Assembly (NCBI RefSeq): GCF_019112545.1
Contig: NW_025064895.1
Coordinates: forward strand, 488,049 to 552,048
DNA length: 64,000 nucleotides
From: Guyanagaster necrorhizus
Taxonomy: Eukaryota > Basidiomycota > Agaricomycetes > Agaricales > Physalacriaceae
Reading direction: 5' to 3'
A program made the position numbers and the translations under genes. Shown piece by piece: positions 48,006 through 58,391 of this stretch. Under the pieces are notes generated by a model. That model was not told where the DNA came from. It made no database searches and was given only the letters and a program-made list of their open reading frames with translations. Position 1 is the stretch's first letter. Each line of letters opens with the position of its first letter.

Positions 48006-48465
48006 TGTTAGACCTAAGTCACATGTGATCAAAACATGTGATAAATAGATGCTGTATCATATTCATACAGTCATGTCTAAGTCCACTATTGTGCTTTATT
48101 GATCAGTATACTATCAAGGCTGAAGACAAATAGCTCAAGAATGAAGTAGTGTGAATAAACTTTAGCTCAAAGCTAGGGTTATACCAGCAAAAGCTATCCT
48201 ACTTATATACAGTTCATCTATAGTGATATAAATACTATTACTTATTGTATTTGTTATGGTTATTGTGCTCTTTATCCTCAAGCATCATTACTGTTTACAA
48301 AAGTCTTGTTGTGCATTACTGAGTGACACTATTGCATTGAAAGACAATGACCAACTAGGCCTGTTGTGATGACTAAGCCAGTTCCATAGTCTTAAGCACT
48401 GATTTAGATGCTCTGACTAAGCATAAATAAGAGTTAATATGAAAGAAAATAGAAAAATTATAACA
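48006..48465 (-). repeat. 5' LTR of element A
   Basis: It is 460 bp and matches 23357-23816 in length and sequence apart from scattered transitions. It is followed by GCTGA. Confidence 0.88.
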
Positions 48466-51390
48466 GCTGATCAGTGAGTGATTTCACTAGATTGGCCAAA
48501 GGACTTTATAGTGTGTCACAAATAGCTGCTAGATAGACTTATAGTACTTCTGTAGTTATACCTAAATTATGCATGCATTTGAATATATCTCAGTCCACCA
48601 CTATATGACTATCAGAAGAATTGCCAAAAAACAAAACTCAACTACCTATAGGCCAAACAGAGGGAGTGACTTCTGTTAGATAGCTCAAGCTCTTTAATAC
48701 TGAATAGACTTAGCACACCATCAGAGACACAAAGACAGAAGAGGAAGTAAAATCAGTACTCAAGAACTGGATACACAAAATATGAGCTAAAGAGGTGGTT
48801 GATGAGATGATAGAAGAGATGAAGATAGCTGAGTGGTGTCAAGCCTTATAGTGGCTTGATGAGCTTGGAGAGCCCAAGAAGTATATCTGGCTACAAAAGA
48901 CTCTGAGGTGAGATCTGACTACTAAGGCTTAAATCAAGACACCCACCTTCCATATCATACACACAGTAACAGCTCTGATTAATAGTGGCTGTACCAGAAG
49001 TTCAATAAATCATGCTTTTATCATCAGGCATAGACTGCTGACATGAGCTGCTGCTGCTCCCAGCCCAGTATACAGTACAGACAGCATAAAGAATCAAGCT
49101 GGGTCAATAACTGAATTTGTCAAACTTCAGCTAATTATAGGAGATCATTTAGAGCAAATTGATCTAACCATCATTGATCTTGGAACCAAAGAAATATTTC
49201 TAGAATATAATTGGCTAATATAATATAATTCTCTTATCAACTGGAAAACTGGATAGATCATCTTTGAATAATGCTGATGCTGCAAGATTCCCTTCAAACT
49301 GCTGGAATGAAGAAATAGAAGATGGCAAGACTATCCTTGCTGTTGATATAGAGCAAGCCATTCACATTCAGGCTATACACTATGCTAATGACCTGGCAGT
49401 GAAGGCTAATGCAGAAAAGAAAGAGAAGACCTTTGAAGAAATAGTACCTGAATGAGTCTGAGATTACCAGGATCTATTCAGCAAGGAGAGCTTTGACAAA
49501 TTACCAGAGCTAAAGCTATGAGATTATGCAATTGAGCTAATTCTGAATGTGAATACCAACTTTGACTGCAAGATGTACTCCTTCAGTTATCTAGAGCAAT
49601 AGAAACTTGACAAGTTTCTAGATGAGAATCTTTTCAGCAGACATATTCAACTCTCTAAGTCTCTCATGGCCTTCCTTTTTTTCTTTGTAAAGAAAAAAGA
49701 CAGAAAGCTCTGACCTGTATAAGATTACCACAGATTAAATGAGATGACAATTAAGAACTGATACCCTCTTCTATTAATCTCCAAACTCATGGATAAATTA
49801 TGAAGGGCATGATACTATATCAAGTTGGATGTGCAGTGGGAGTATAACAATGTGTGGATCAAGAAGGATGACAAATAAAAAGCAGTGTTTAGAACCAACT
49901 GAGAACTCTTTGAGCTCATTGTTATGTTTTTTGGTCTAATCAACTTGCCAGCAATATTTCAATGGATGATGAATAATATATTCAAAGACCTTATTGCTAT
50001 CAGGAAGATCACAATCTACTTTGATAATATTCTGATTATGTCCAAGGACCAAGAAGAGCATTGACACCTGATTCATCAGGTACTCATGCTGATGAAGAAG
50101 CATAAACTATTCCTTAAGGCAGAGAAGTGTGAATTTGAAGTCTTAGAGATAGAGTACTTCAAAATAATCATCAGTGAAGAGAGTATCCAGATAGACCCAG
50201 TCAAGATTATAGAGGTTACCAACTAGCTAGTGCCAATAAAGAAGAAGGAATTACAGTTATTCCTTATATTTATGAACTTCTGCCAATAGTTCATTCAGGA
50301 CTACAGCAAGATCATAAGACCTATGATGCAGCTTACTGGTAATACCCCCTGAAGCTGAAGGCTCTCTCAATAAACTACATTTGATAACCTCAAACAATAT
50401 CTTGCAGAAGATGTCATTCTGGAAATCTCAACCCATGAAGAAAGATTTAGAGTGGAGGCAGACTCAAGTGAAAAAGTGATAGGGGTGGTGCTCTCATAGG
50501 AATAAAATAGAAGATGGTGGGTGGTGGCCTTCCTTTCCAAGGCACTAACTATTACAGAATGCAATTATGAGATATATAACAAGAAGCTTTTACCAATCAT
50601 GCTAGCACTCTCAGAATAGCATCATTATTTGATCAGAGCAGTTCAAATCTTCAAAATCTGGACTGATCATCAGAATATTTGATACTTCTAGCTCCTTCAG
50701 AAACTCAATAGATGGCAGGCACAATAGATCACTGAGCTTTTCAAATATGAGTATACACTATATCACAAGACTGGTACTGTGAATAAAAAAGCAGACCTTC
50801 TGAGTCAATAAGCAGATCACAATCAAGGTGGAGAAGACAATGATGAAGTGATATTATTAAAGCCTGAGCATTTTTAGATTATGATAATGCCAATGGAGGA
50901 AGAAATTCATGAGTGGATCAAAAGTGCAACATAGAACACTAGCCAATGGGACCAACAAATAGTCCCATCACTCAATCATAAGCAAGGGATGATAGAGGAA
51001 GATAGGCTCATCCACTATAATAGGTGAATCTATATTCTCTGTAATCATCAACTCCATAGAGAACTCATCATCATGTGCTATGACCATGTGACTGCTGGAC
51101 ATCCAGAAATCACTAAAACTAAAGAACTGATTTTATATAAGTATTAGTGGCTGAAAATGAGATAAGATATAAAGAAGTATGCAAAAGGCTGTGAAACCTG
51201 CCAATAGACAAAGGCCTTGATCCAAGCATGTGTGGCACCACTTTACTCCAATGAGATGCCCATAATGCTATGGACACATATTTCTATCAATATGATTACC
51301 AGCCTATTCAACTGCAATGACTATGATGTCATTATTGTTATTGTTAATCATTTTTTAAAGGCTATTATTCTAATCATATGTTTGATAGAG
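48466..51390 (+). pseudogene. Element D protease, RT, RNase H and integrase N-terminal part
   Basis: This continues element D after A. Protease has NSG in place of DSG (about 48,982), RT has YFDN in place of YLDD (about 50,020), then RNase H (about 50,450-50,810), integrase zinc region (CETCQ at about 51,195) and the start of the DDE core (about 51,270-51,390). Many stops occur. The conserved catalytic residues are lost in both protease and RT, consistent with D being the oldest element of the set. Confidence 0.8.
51386..51390. repeat. Target-site duplication TAGAG of element E
   Basis: TAGAG at 51386-51390 is repeated at 62790-62794 outside E's LTRs. Confidence 0.88.
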
Positions 51391-51858
51391 TGTTACAATT
51401 TTTCTTTATTTTCTTTATCTTCTATTGGGAACCCCTATTTATGCTTAGTCAGAGTGTCTAAACCAGAGTGCTTAGGACTATGAGAGGAGCTTAGTCATCA
51501 CAACAAGCAAATCTATCATTGTCCTCCAATGCAGTGACCAGTCCTTGACAATACACAATCAACCTTTTGTGTACAATAGCAATGCCTAAGGACAAAGGGC
51601 ACAAGAACTCAATGAATATACAATAGAAAGTCTTATATTTAGTTCTACAATGTACAGTATATAAAGAGACTCACTTTTGCTGATAACTCCAGCTTTGAGC
51701 TAAAGTTTATTCACATACCATTCTACTCTTGAGCTAATCTTAAGGCCTTATCACATTATGATCTATATTCACAATAGTGAACTCTGACATTCCACTTGAA
51801 ATGTGAAGTGACATCAGTTTATCATGTATTTATGATCACATGCAGCTTGAATCTAATA
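51391..51858 (+). repeat. 5' LTR of element E
   Basis: It is 468 bp, TGTTACAATTTTTC...TCTAATA. A TATATAAA box (51658-51665) lies 33 nt before AGCTTTGAGCTAA (51691-51703). Confidence 0.87.
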
Positions 51859-51859
51859 A

Positions 51860-51872
51860 TTAGCTCAAAGCT
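51860..51872 (+). other. Self-complementary primer-binding site of element E
   Basis: TTAGCTCAAAGCT is a perfect 13/13 complement of LTR segment 51691-51703 and starts 2 nt after the LTR end. Confidence 0.72.
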
Positions 51873-53269
51873 TTCTTTTTCCTTTTCTCATGCACAATAG
51901 TGTGGAGGAAACTGAATGTCATCAATCAACCCAGAATCTCTCAACTTTGATCACAAGTTCTTTAAACTCCTTGCTTCTATTATCAAAATACTGTTAGGCT
52001 TGCTGGTCATCATCTAGCTTTGCTAAAAAAGACAATCAATCACTGCTTGAGCAGTCTAGCACTACTAAGAGTTCTAGAACATCTGATGAATACTCAGAAA
52101 TGTCACCTCCAACCTCCCCCTTCACAGCATCCCAAACTCTCTCTGAATCTCCATTCAGCCCTCAACAAGAACTGTACTCTAAGCTAAGCCTAGAGGAGTG
52201 AATTTGTAAGACTCTGTAAAAGAGGAAAGACACACCTATCCCCCACAGCCTTCAAGAAATCATAGCCAAAACAGCAACCCTCATCTTACAGGGTTCAGGA
52301 ACTTGTGAGTCCTATTGCTGGTCTTCAACTATGAAAATGAGGATCTCTCCAACAACTTCTTTGATGATATGCCCTCCAACAATCCCTCCCTCTCATATGG
52401 AGGACTTGAGAACATCACTCAGGACTCTTTTGATGCTATTAGGATAGCTCTAAGACTTCAATCCATTTCACCTACACACTCCAGACACAACTCCCTCTAT
52501 ACCATCCTGCAGTCCAGCCTCCATCTATAGTCAGAAATTGAGTTCATCCCAGACATAAAGCCAGAAAGGGGACACACAAGCTGGAGACCTACTATTGACA
52601 ATATCATTAACTAATTCACTTAGGATTTTACAGAAGAAGAGCTTCACAAAGCCTGTGAGGATTTTGACTGAGCTGAAACAGAGCAGGCATAAAGGGAAGC
52701 CCTCCATGATGATGAGTTATATGATATATAGTATTGTTGATGACAGTGAGAGCTTAAAGCAGCCAAGTGAGGCACTTCCAGCTTACATGCCTCAGACTTA
52801 CAAACCAACAGAATCTGCTCCTCTTTCAGAGGGCCCAGTACTCATTGCACCAAAGAAACTGACCCATGGGCAGGACCCTATAGCCTGATCACTCCCAGCA
52901 AGATTGACAGAAGAGGGAATGGAGACAGATTTCTATATTCCTCTCAATGAATCTTTACTTCCAATGAAGCTATAAGGAGGGAACCTTGTTTCTCTCTCTG
53001 AGCCCTCAGTATCATGGACACCAACACCATCACCTCTGATGCTGACTCCATACTTGATGCCTATAGGCTATGAGTTCCTCTTAATACTCACATTCTCAAT
53101 CAAGGCCTCTAATGATTCCTGAGTGGAAGAATCACTCAACTCTTCCTTAATCTCTGGTTCTATACTAACTTTCATGTCTGTAGCCAAGAATTGGAGAAAG
53201 CATGAGCATAAGGCAGCTACAGGCTCAACCTTAGCATCAACACTGACATGCCCTCTCTATGTTCAGACA
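51873..53269 (+). pseudogene. Element E leader and Gag N-terminal part
   Basis: The leader keeps NFDHKFFKLLASIIKILLGL (about 51,950-52,010). Gag follows with degraded frames, including an open stretch at 52595-52888 and VAKNWRKHEHKAA (about 53,180), equivalent to IATNWR in other copies. It is interrupted at 53270 by insert F. Confidence 0.68.
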
Positions 53270-56200
53270 TGTAAAATTGCAAAAATTGTGAATACATAGA
53301 CTGCATTTCAGTCCAGTAAGCATGCAACTGAGAATAGGATAAGAGCACACAGAAATCTAGCCATCATAAGGCTAAACTGAAATAACAATGAGCAGAGTGC
53401 ATGGCCTAGTAGCAGACTAATATTAGAGGGGTTAGACTGCATGTGAGGTCCCAGCACTTGGCTCTAAATATGCCAATACCATTACAAGGGGACATGCTAA
53501 AAATAAAAAGAATATGATTGAAATATGATTGGCAATCCTGATCATATTGATCAAAGATGCACAGCCATTGATGCACTGATGAGACATACTTTAGAACAGA
53601 GAACTGAGACTCAAAGAAAGATATCTGAATAACTGAATGTTGAACAGAGAAATGAAATAATGACAACAAAGGAATAGATAGAGAAATACTATCCTCAGAG
53701 ATGAATAGCACACATACTGCTCAGAGACTTGCATATATACCTATAATGCCTTAGCATGCATAACACAGCAAGGGATCCCATATCATACTGAGGTATAATA
53801 CATACCATATTGAGTGAGTTAATTAATGCATGTCAGGCCAGAAATGGTGCATTTTGTGAGCTGGAGGGAATGTTAAGATACTGGAAAAGAGAACATAACT
53901 ATTATGGCTGACTCTAGACATGAGAGATAATCCTGAGGGTCTGAAACAGTTTACTGCTATCAGAGATGTGTCACTGGAGAAATAAGAAAGTGAGCAGACC
54001 TGGCTAGGCCAGCTAGCTGAGGTCAGCTAGTGAGAAAACATTGTACAGTCCTAGTCCAGAAGAGAATAAGCATAGCAACTATGATATGCATGCAAATAAT
54101 ACTTGTAGGATTCAGCACAGAGCTCTGCACTTTGAAGATACCATAGTAGGATTGTATTAGTAAGTACCACAGTAGAGTATTTAAATACAGTATTATATGA
54201 ATAGAATAGAAGTTTCCAACCCCCACAGTTGCAGTGTATTGGGCACAGAAAGCCTTGCACTCTAGCTTTGGGTTTGTGTTTGTAACTTCAGATGAGAGAA
54301 TAAACTTATTATCAAATATCATTGAGAGAGTATTGAGAACTGAGTGAGGCATTGAAGCTCACAAAAGACTTGAACTCAGTTTAATAAGAGATTTTAGATT
54401 GTGCTCTAATCTGAGAATAAGAGTGGTGTCTGATAATGTGCTTAGTAATAGCTAAGTGACTAAGAGAGGTGAATGAGGAATGAACTCTCAATCACCAACA
54501 CCTAACCACTCAATACACAATCACCAAATACAGTTGAGATCAGTTGTTTTGAGTATGATAGAAGCACTCTTGCAGTCTTAAATAAAATCAAAGAAACAGT
54601 CAATAAAGACAGTTATTCAACTCTATCTTGCTTTCAAAGATGCAATACTCATGAGAGTAGTTTATAGCAATGTTTAAGTATAATTAGAACTTAGAATCAA
54701 TGCACAATTGCACTCCAAATCAACTTAGAATATTCTGAAACCCAATGAACTCTGAAACCCAAATACTAAGTCTATCAAGCACTTAGGCTTGACTAGCTGC
54801 ACTCTTGGCTGGCCAGCGGTCCTCAAAACTGAAGAACTTGTATTCTGATGCTGAAACCCTTATAGTTTGGAACCCAAATTAATCCAAAACTCAAAATACA
54901 GTTATTATTCTAATCTAATCCTCTCTAAGTGACAAAGCAACTTAAATAAATCACTAAGTTGAAGCAGAACTCAAAATCCGTTGTCCCAGGGACTAGCTAC
55001 AGTGGGCTAGAAGGCCTGAATGTGGGGGTGGATCGCTTGCTTGCTATTTCCCCCCATTCCCTTCTTTTATACACCAACAACAGATATAGAATCTATAAAT
55101 AAAGCATTCAAAATAATATTTCTCCTGTTTAAAGCAGAATCACACCATTATTCCGGAATGGTGGCACTCCTGGACTCCCCTAGGCTTGCCCAGATCTGCC
55201 TGGCCACCGCACAGCTTTATTTTAAGCCTACAGTGCCTGTGGGTACCTAACTTCTTTCTATCTACTCAAAGTTTTAATCCTCTGAGTTATTCTTAGTAGC
55301 TCAATCAATCAGGCCCAGTCAGACCCAGTCAACCAGTCCTATCCACTCTATTCCTCTCAATTCTAAGTCCTTTAGGTCACCTGATACCTAGGAAATTTGG
55401 ACTTAGGCATTTGAGTCAAAACTCACAGTGCTAGCCACAGATCATTGGGTCTCACTTCTTACTGCTTCTGGATGATGCTATCTCTACTCAATACTCCACA
55501 ACTGGCTATGGTATTATACCTCTAGCTGTCTTAGAATATACTCATCTTAGTAGCATGTAGAATTGACCCCATTTGAGGTACCATTTCTAAGTCCAACTTG
55601 GACTTAGTATTTTCCAAGGTGTGATGCTGAACTTTTCTAAGTTCAAACCTGACTTAGGATTTTTATCCTTAGGCCATGTTATTTTACAAAGTCCCTTTTG
55701 GACTTAGTATTGGTGACTAGCATGACTATCAGCTCAGAGCCTCAGCCATAGTCCTTTACTGGCTAATGATTCTCAGTTACTAGCATATTCTAGTGTGTTA
55801 TGCAGAATTTGCAAATTATAAGGCTGAACATGTAGCCTGCATATCACTGAAGGGTATCATCTTGAGTTTTTGAGGTATTTATGACATGTGGTGCTACAGA
55901 TGGCAGAGGTTCAAATCTTTTGGCTTGATTAGTGTGTGCTTTTATGTTATTTCCACAGATTGGCAGAGATTCAAATCTTTTGGTCTATCAGATGGTGTTT
56001 ATTGTGTTTTGTGCCTCTGGATTGCATAGGTTTGAATCCTGTGAGTCTATGATCAGTTTGGAAACTTGTGAACAGAGATCCATGCTCTTTGGCACTTATA
56101 GATATGTTTGTGATTGGTTTTTGCTTAGAGCATGAAACTTTGAGTCATGTATTGTGTGTGTTAGAGATTTTGAGGTGATTTAAGCTGTGCTTAGGATATT

Positions 56201-56519
56201 TTGAGGGTTTTGTGGAAGTGTTTCAACATATTATATTGAGCTACAGTACCCTTTGCCTTGCAGTCCAGCAATACCTGTTGTCACCTCTTGTTTTGATAAA
56301 ATGAAAAACTTTGAGACTTAGAGAGATCTATGACTGTTATATGCATGCTATTACTGTTTATGTGCTGTGGATTTGTTGAAGAAGACAATTATATTTGTTG
56401 ATTACTACTTTTATCACATTATAATCCTCTCACAAACTAAGAGTTTTGTGTGTATGTTAGTGTGAGTGTAGTCAGTGGATAGTGCTCTGCTGTATCTGTT
56501 TTCATCTTGCATGCACTCA
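53270..56519. mobile_element. Insert F: 3.25-kb unidentified element in E gag
   Basis: This segment has no counterpart in the other gypsy copies and exactly accounts for E's excess length. It begins TGTAAAATTG and ends GCACTCA, with possible 4-bp flanks GACA (53266-53269) and GATA (56520-56523) differing by one transition. I find no recognisable protein. Inside are an LTR-like start preceded by a purine run (GGAGGGAA-TGTTAAGATACTGG, 53871), three hairpins at 50-bp spacing (55587-55707), three T-arm-like motifs at about 60-bp spacing (55901-56040), and a part with surviving CpGs (about 54,815-55,210). It may be composite or non-autonomous. Confidence 0.5.
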
Positions 56520-58391
56520 GATACTCTTCAGTGCTACTCCTCTTCAGCCTTCTCCTTCAGCTAACATCATCAGACCCAGTCACATCAATGATCAGCTCTC
56601 TGGTGACTATTTGACCTATGGAGCCAATTCATGACCTACATGATGACTTCCACAAAAAGGATAGCAGAGGCAAGGTAGATGAGAAGAGCAGCAAGAACAA
56701 TGCTGGAGATAATGTCCCACTTAACTGAAAATGCCTTCAGGAGTATACCAATAAAGAAACTGATAAAGAAGTGCTACTTGAGGAGATACAGAGAGAGTAA
56801 GTGAAGGAATACAATCAACTATATCAAGACAGAGTGGCATTCTTATGGAAGAACACAGTCTGGATAGTCTCACCAATAGAACACAAGTATATGACAGTAG
56901 ACAGTTGAGAAAGAGAAAACATTTTACAGTATGCAGCTATAGAATATACCATTCTCACCTATAACAAAAGACACTCTGAAGACCAGCTTGAAAAACTACC
57001 AGAATATATCTCCAAGTACAACATCAAGCTAATGCCATAGACACTATTAGTAACCTTGAATGTGCTGTGTATATGGCACTATCTATTTGAACCCAGATTA
57101 GCTGGTTCTCTTATACTAGTGTGAACACTCATTCCTCAGCAATCTAGCTAACCTCTCCTTGTCCTTGGCCAACCCCTTAGCAGACCAGCTTCCAAAATTC
57201 ATGGACTGGCACAAAAAGTTGGCTACTCAGTAGATAATCTCTGTCAGATGAGGCCAAAGGAAGTGGAACTGGCAGAGAGCCAGTCCAGGATGACTCAGAA
57301 GCAGTAAAATGGAGATTTACCATCAGGAATGGAGTCATAGTCTGAAAGGACACTATCCCTCTTAGGAGCTCAGTAGCAGACAACAGCTTTCTCTACTTCT
57401 TTCCTGGACCATCAACTGAATTTCACCAACTGCCATTTAATGAATACCCAAATCCAATAGGTGCACTAGCCTAGAATGTGGCTATACTCACATGCAAACC
57501 TGATCTTGTCTGCACTCTCCATCTCTTTAAGGGTGCATCAGACAATATTGATCACTTTTTGATTGATTGTGAATAATATTTTGAAATATACATTGTATAC
57601 CTAGGAACTGATATGAACAAAGTTGCCTTTGCAGCCTTCTACTTTGAGAGCAAGGCCAAATGTTGGTAGACCCTCATCTCTCCAACCCTCTACTCTTTCA
57701 CTCAATAACATCATCAATTCTTCTCTTGGCTGATGTTCAAATAAATGGTTTGTGATAAGTTTGTTGACTCAGCTGTACAGAAAGTACACAAGAACAAAAT
57801 GAAGGAGTTATGAATGGCTGACAATAAAATGGCAAGTGAATATTTTGATAAATTAGAATGATTAAAAACTCTTGCTGGTATATGAGACAGTATCAATAAC
57901 AACAGGAGAATGGTTGAATACTTCAAACTCAGGGTATCCACCTTATACATCAAAATGATCTCTGATATAGGCACCAACATCCTCAAGAGGTATGACCAGT
58001 GGAAGGGGTGGATTGAGGAGATGAACAAAGAATGGCTTCAGCAGAAAGCTATCAATATGAGACTCACACCCAAGAAGAAGTCCACTCTCTCAACTAATGA
58101 AAAGACTAGTAGAACCATCTTTAAACCCAACACCACATCCTCCTATACCATGCAGAAAACTGAAACTGGTACTATCTATACTAGCACCAGTAAGCTGATA
58201 GATATCAACTGAATGAAGAAGAAAGAGAAATATTTCAATTGTAGGCAGAAAGAGCATATGACCAAAAACTGCCTAAAGAAGAAATAAACATGAGAAGACA
58301 TCCAAACTCAGATCACAAAACTGCAGAAAGAAGTCAAAGAGCTAGGAATAGACATCAAGATAGAGGAGGTAAAAGATGGAGCCAATCAGTA
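56520..58391 (+). pseudogene. Element E Gag, C-terminal part
   Basis: Gag resumes with the acidic-basic region, then the capsid-like KGASDNIDHFLIDCE segment (about 57,533) and a zinc knuckle (58231-58272) whose first Cys is Tyr and whose Gly before His is Glu. An open stretch spans 57910-58212. Stops elsewhere are mostly TGA and TAG. Confidence 0.72.

Larger units (their letters stand above)
23357..48465 (-). mobile_element. Element A: minus-strand gypsy chromovirus, split by elements B and C
   Basis: Matching 460-bp LTRs at 23357-23816 and 48006-48465 enclose minus-strand pieces at 46483-48005 (leader, gag), 33777-37896 (gag end, protease, RT, RNase H) and 23817-25331 (integrase, chromodomain). 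Without B and C it is about 8.1 kb. A GCTGA duplication flanks the whole. Confidence 0.87.

Noticed and set aside
53871..54360. A complete solo LTR beginning TGTTAAGATACTGG
   Set aside because: The start follows a purine run as an LTR would, but I found no second copy, clear end or target duplication, so it is only noted inside F.
55901..56040. A cluster of tRNA genes
   Set aside because: Only T-arm-like motifs are present. No acceptor stem, D arm or anticodon arm can be placed around them.
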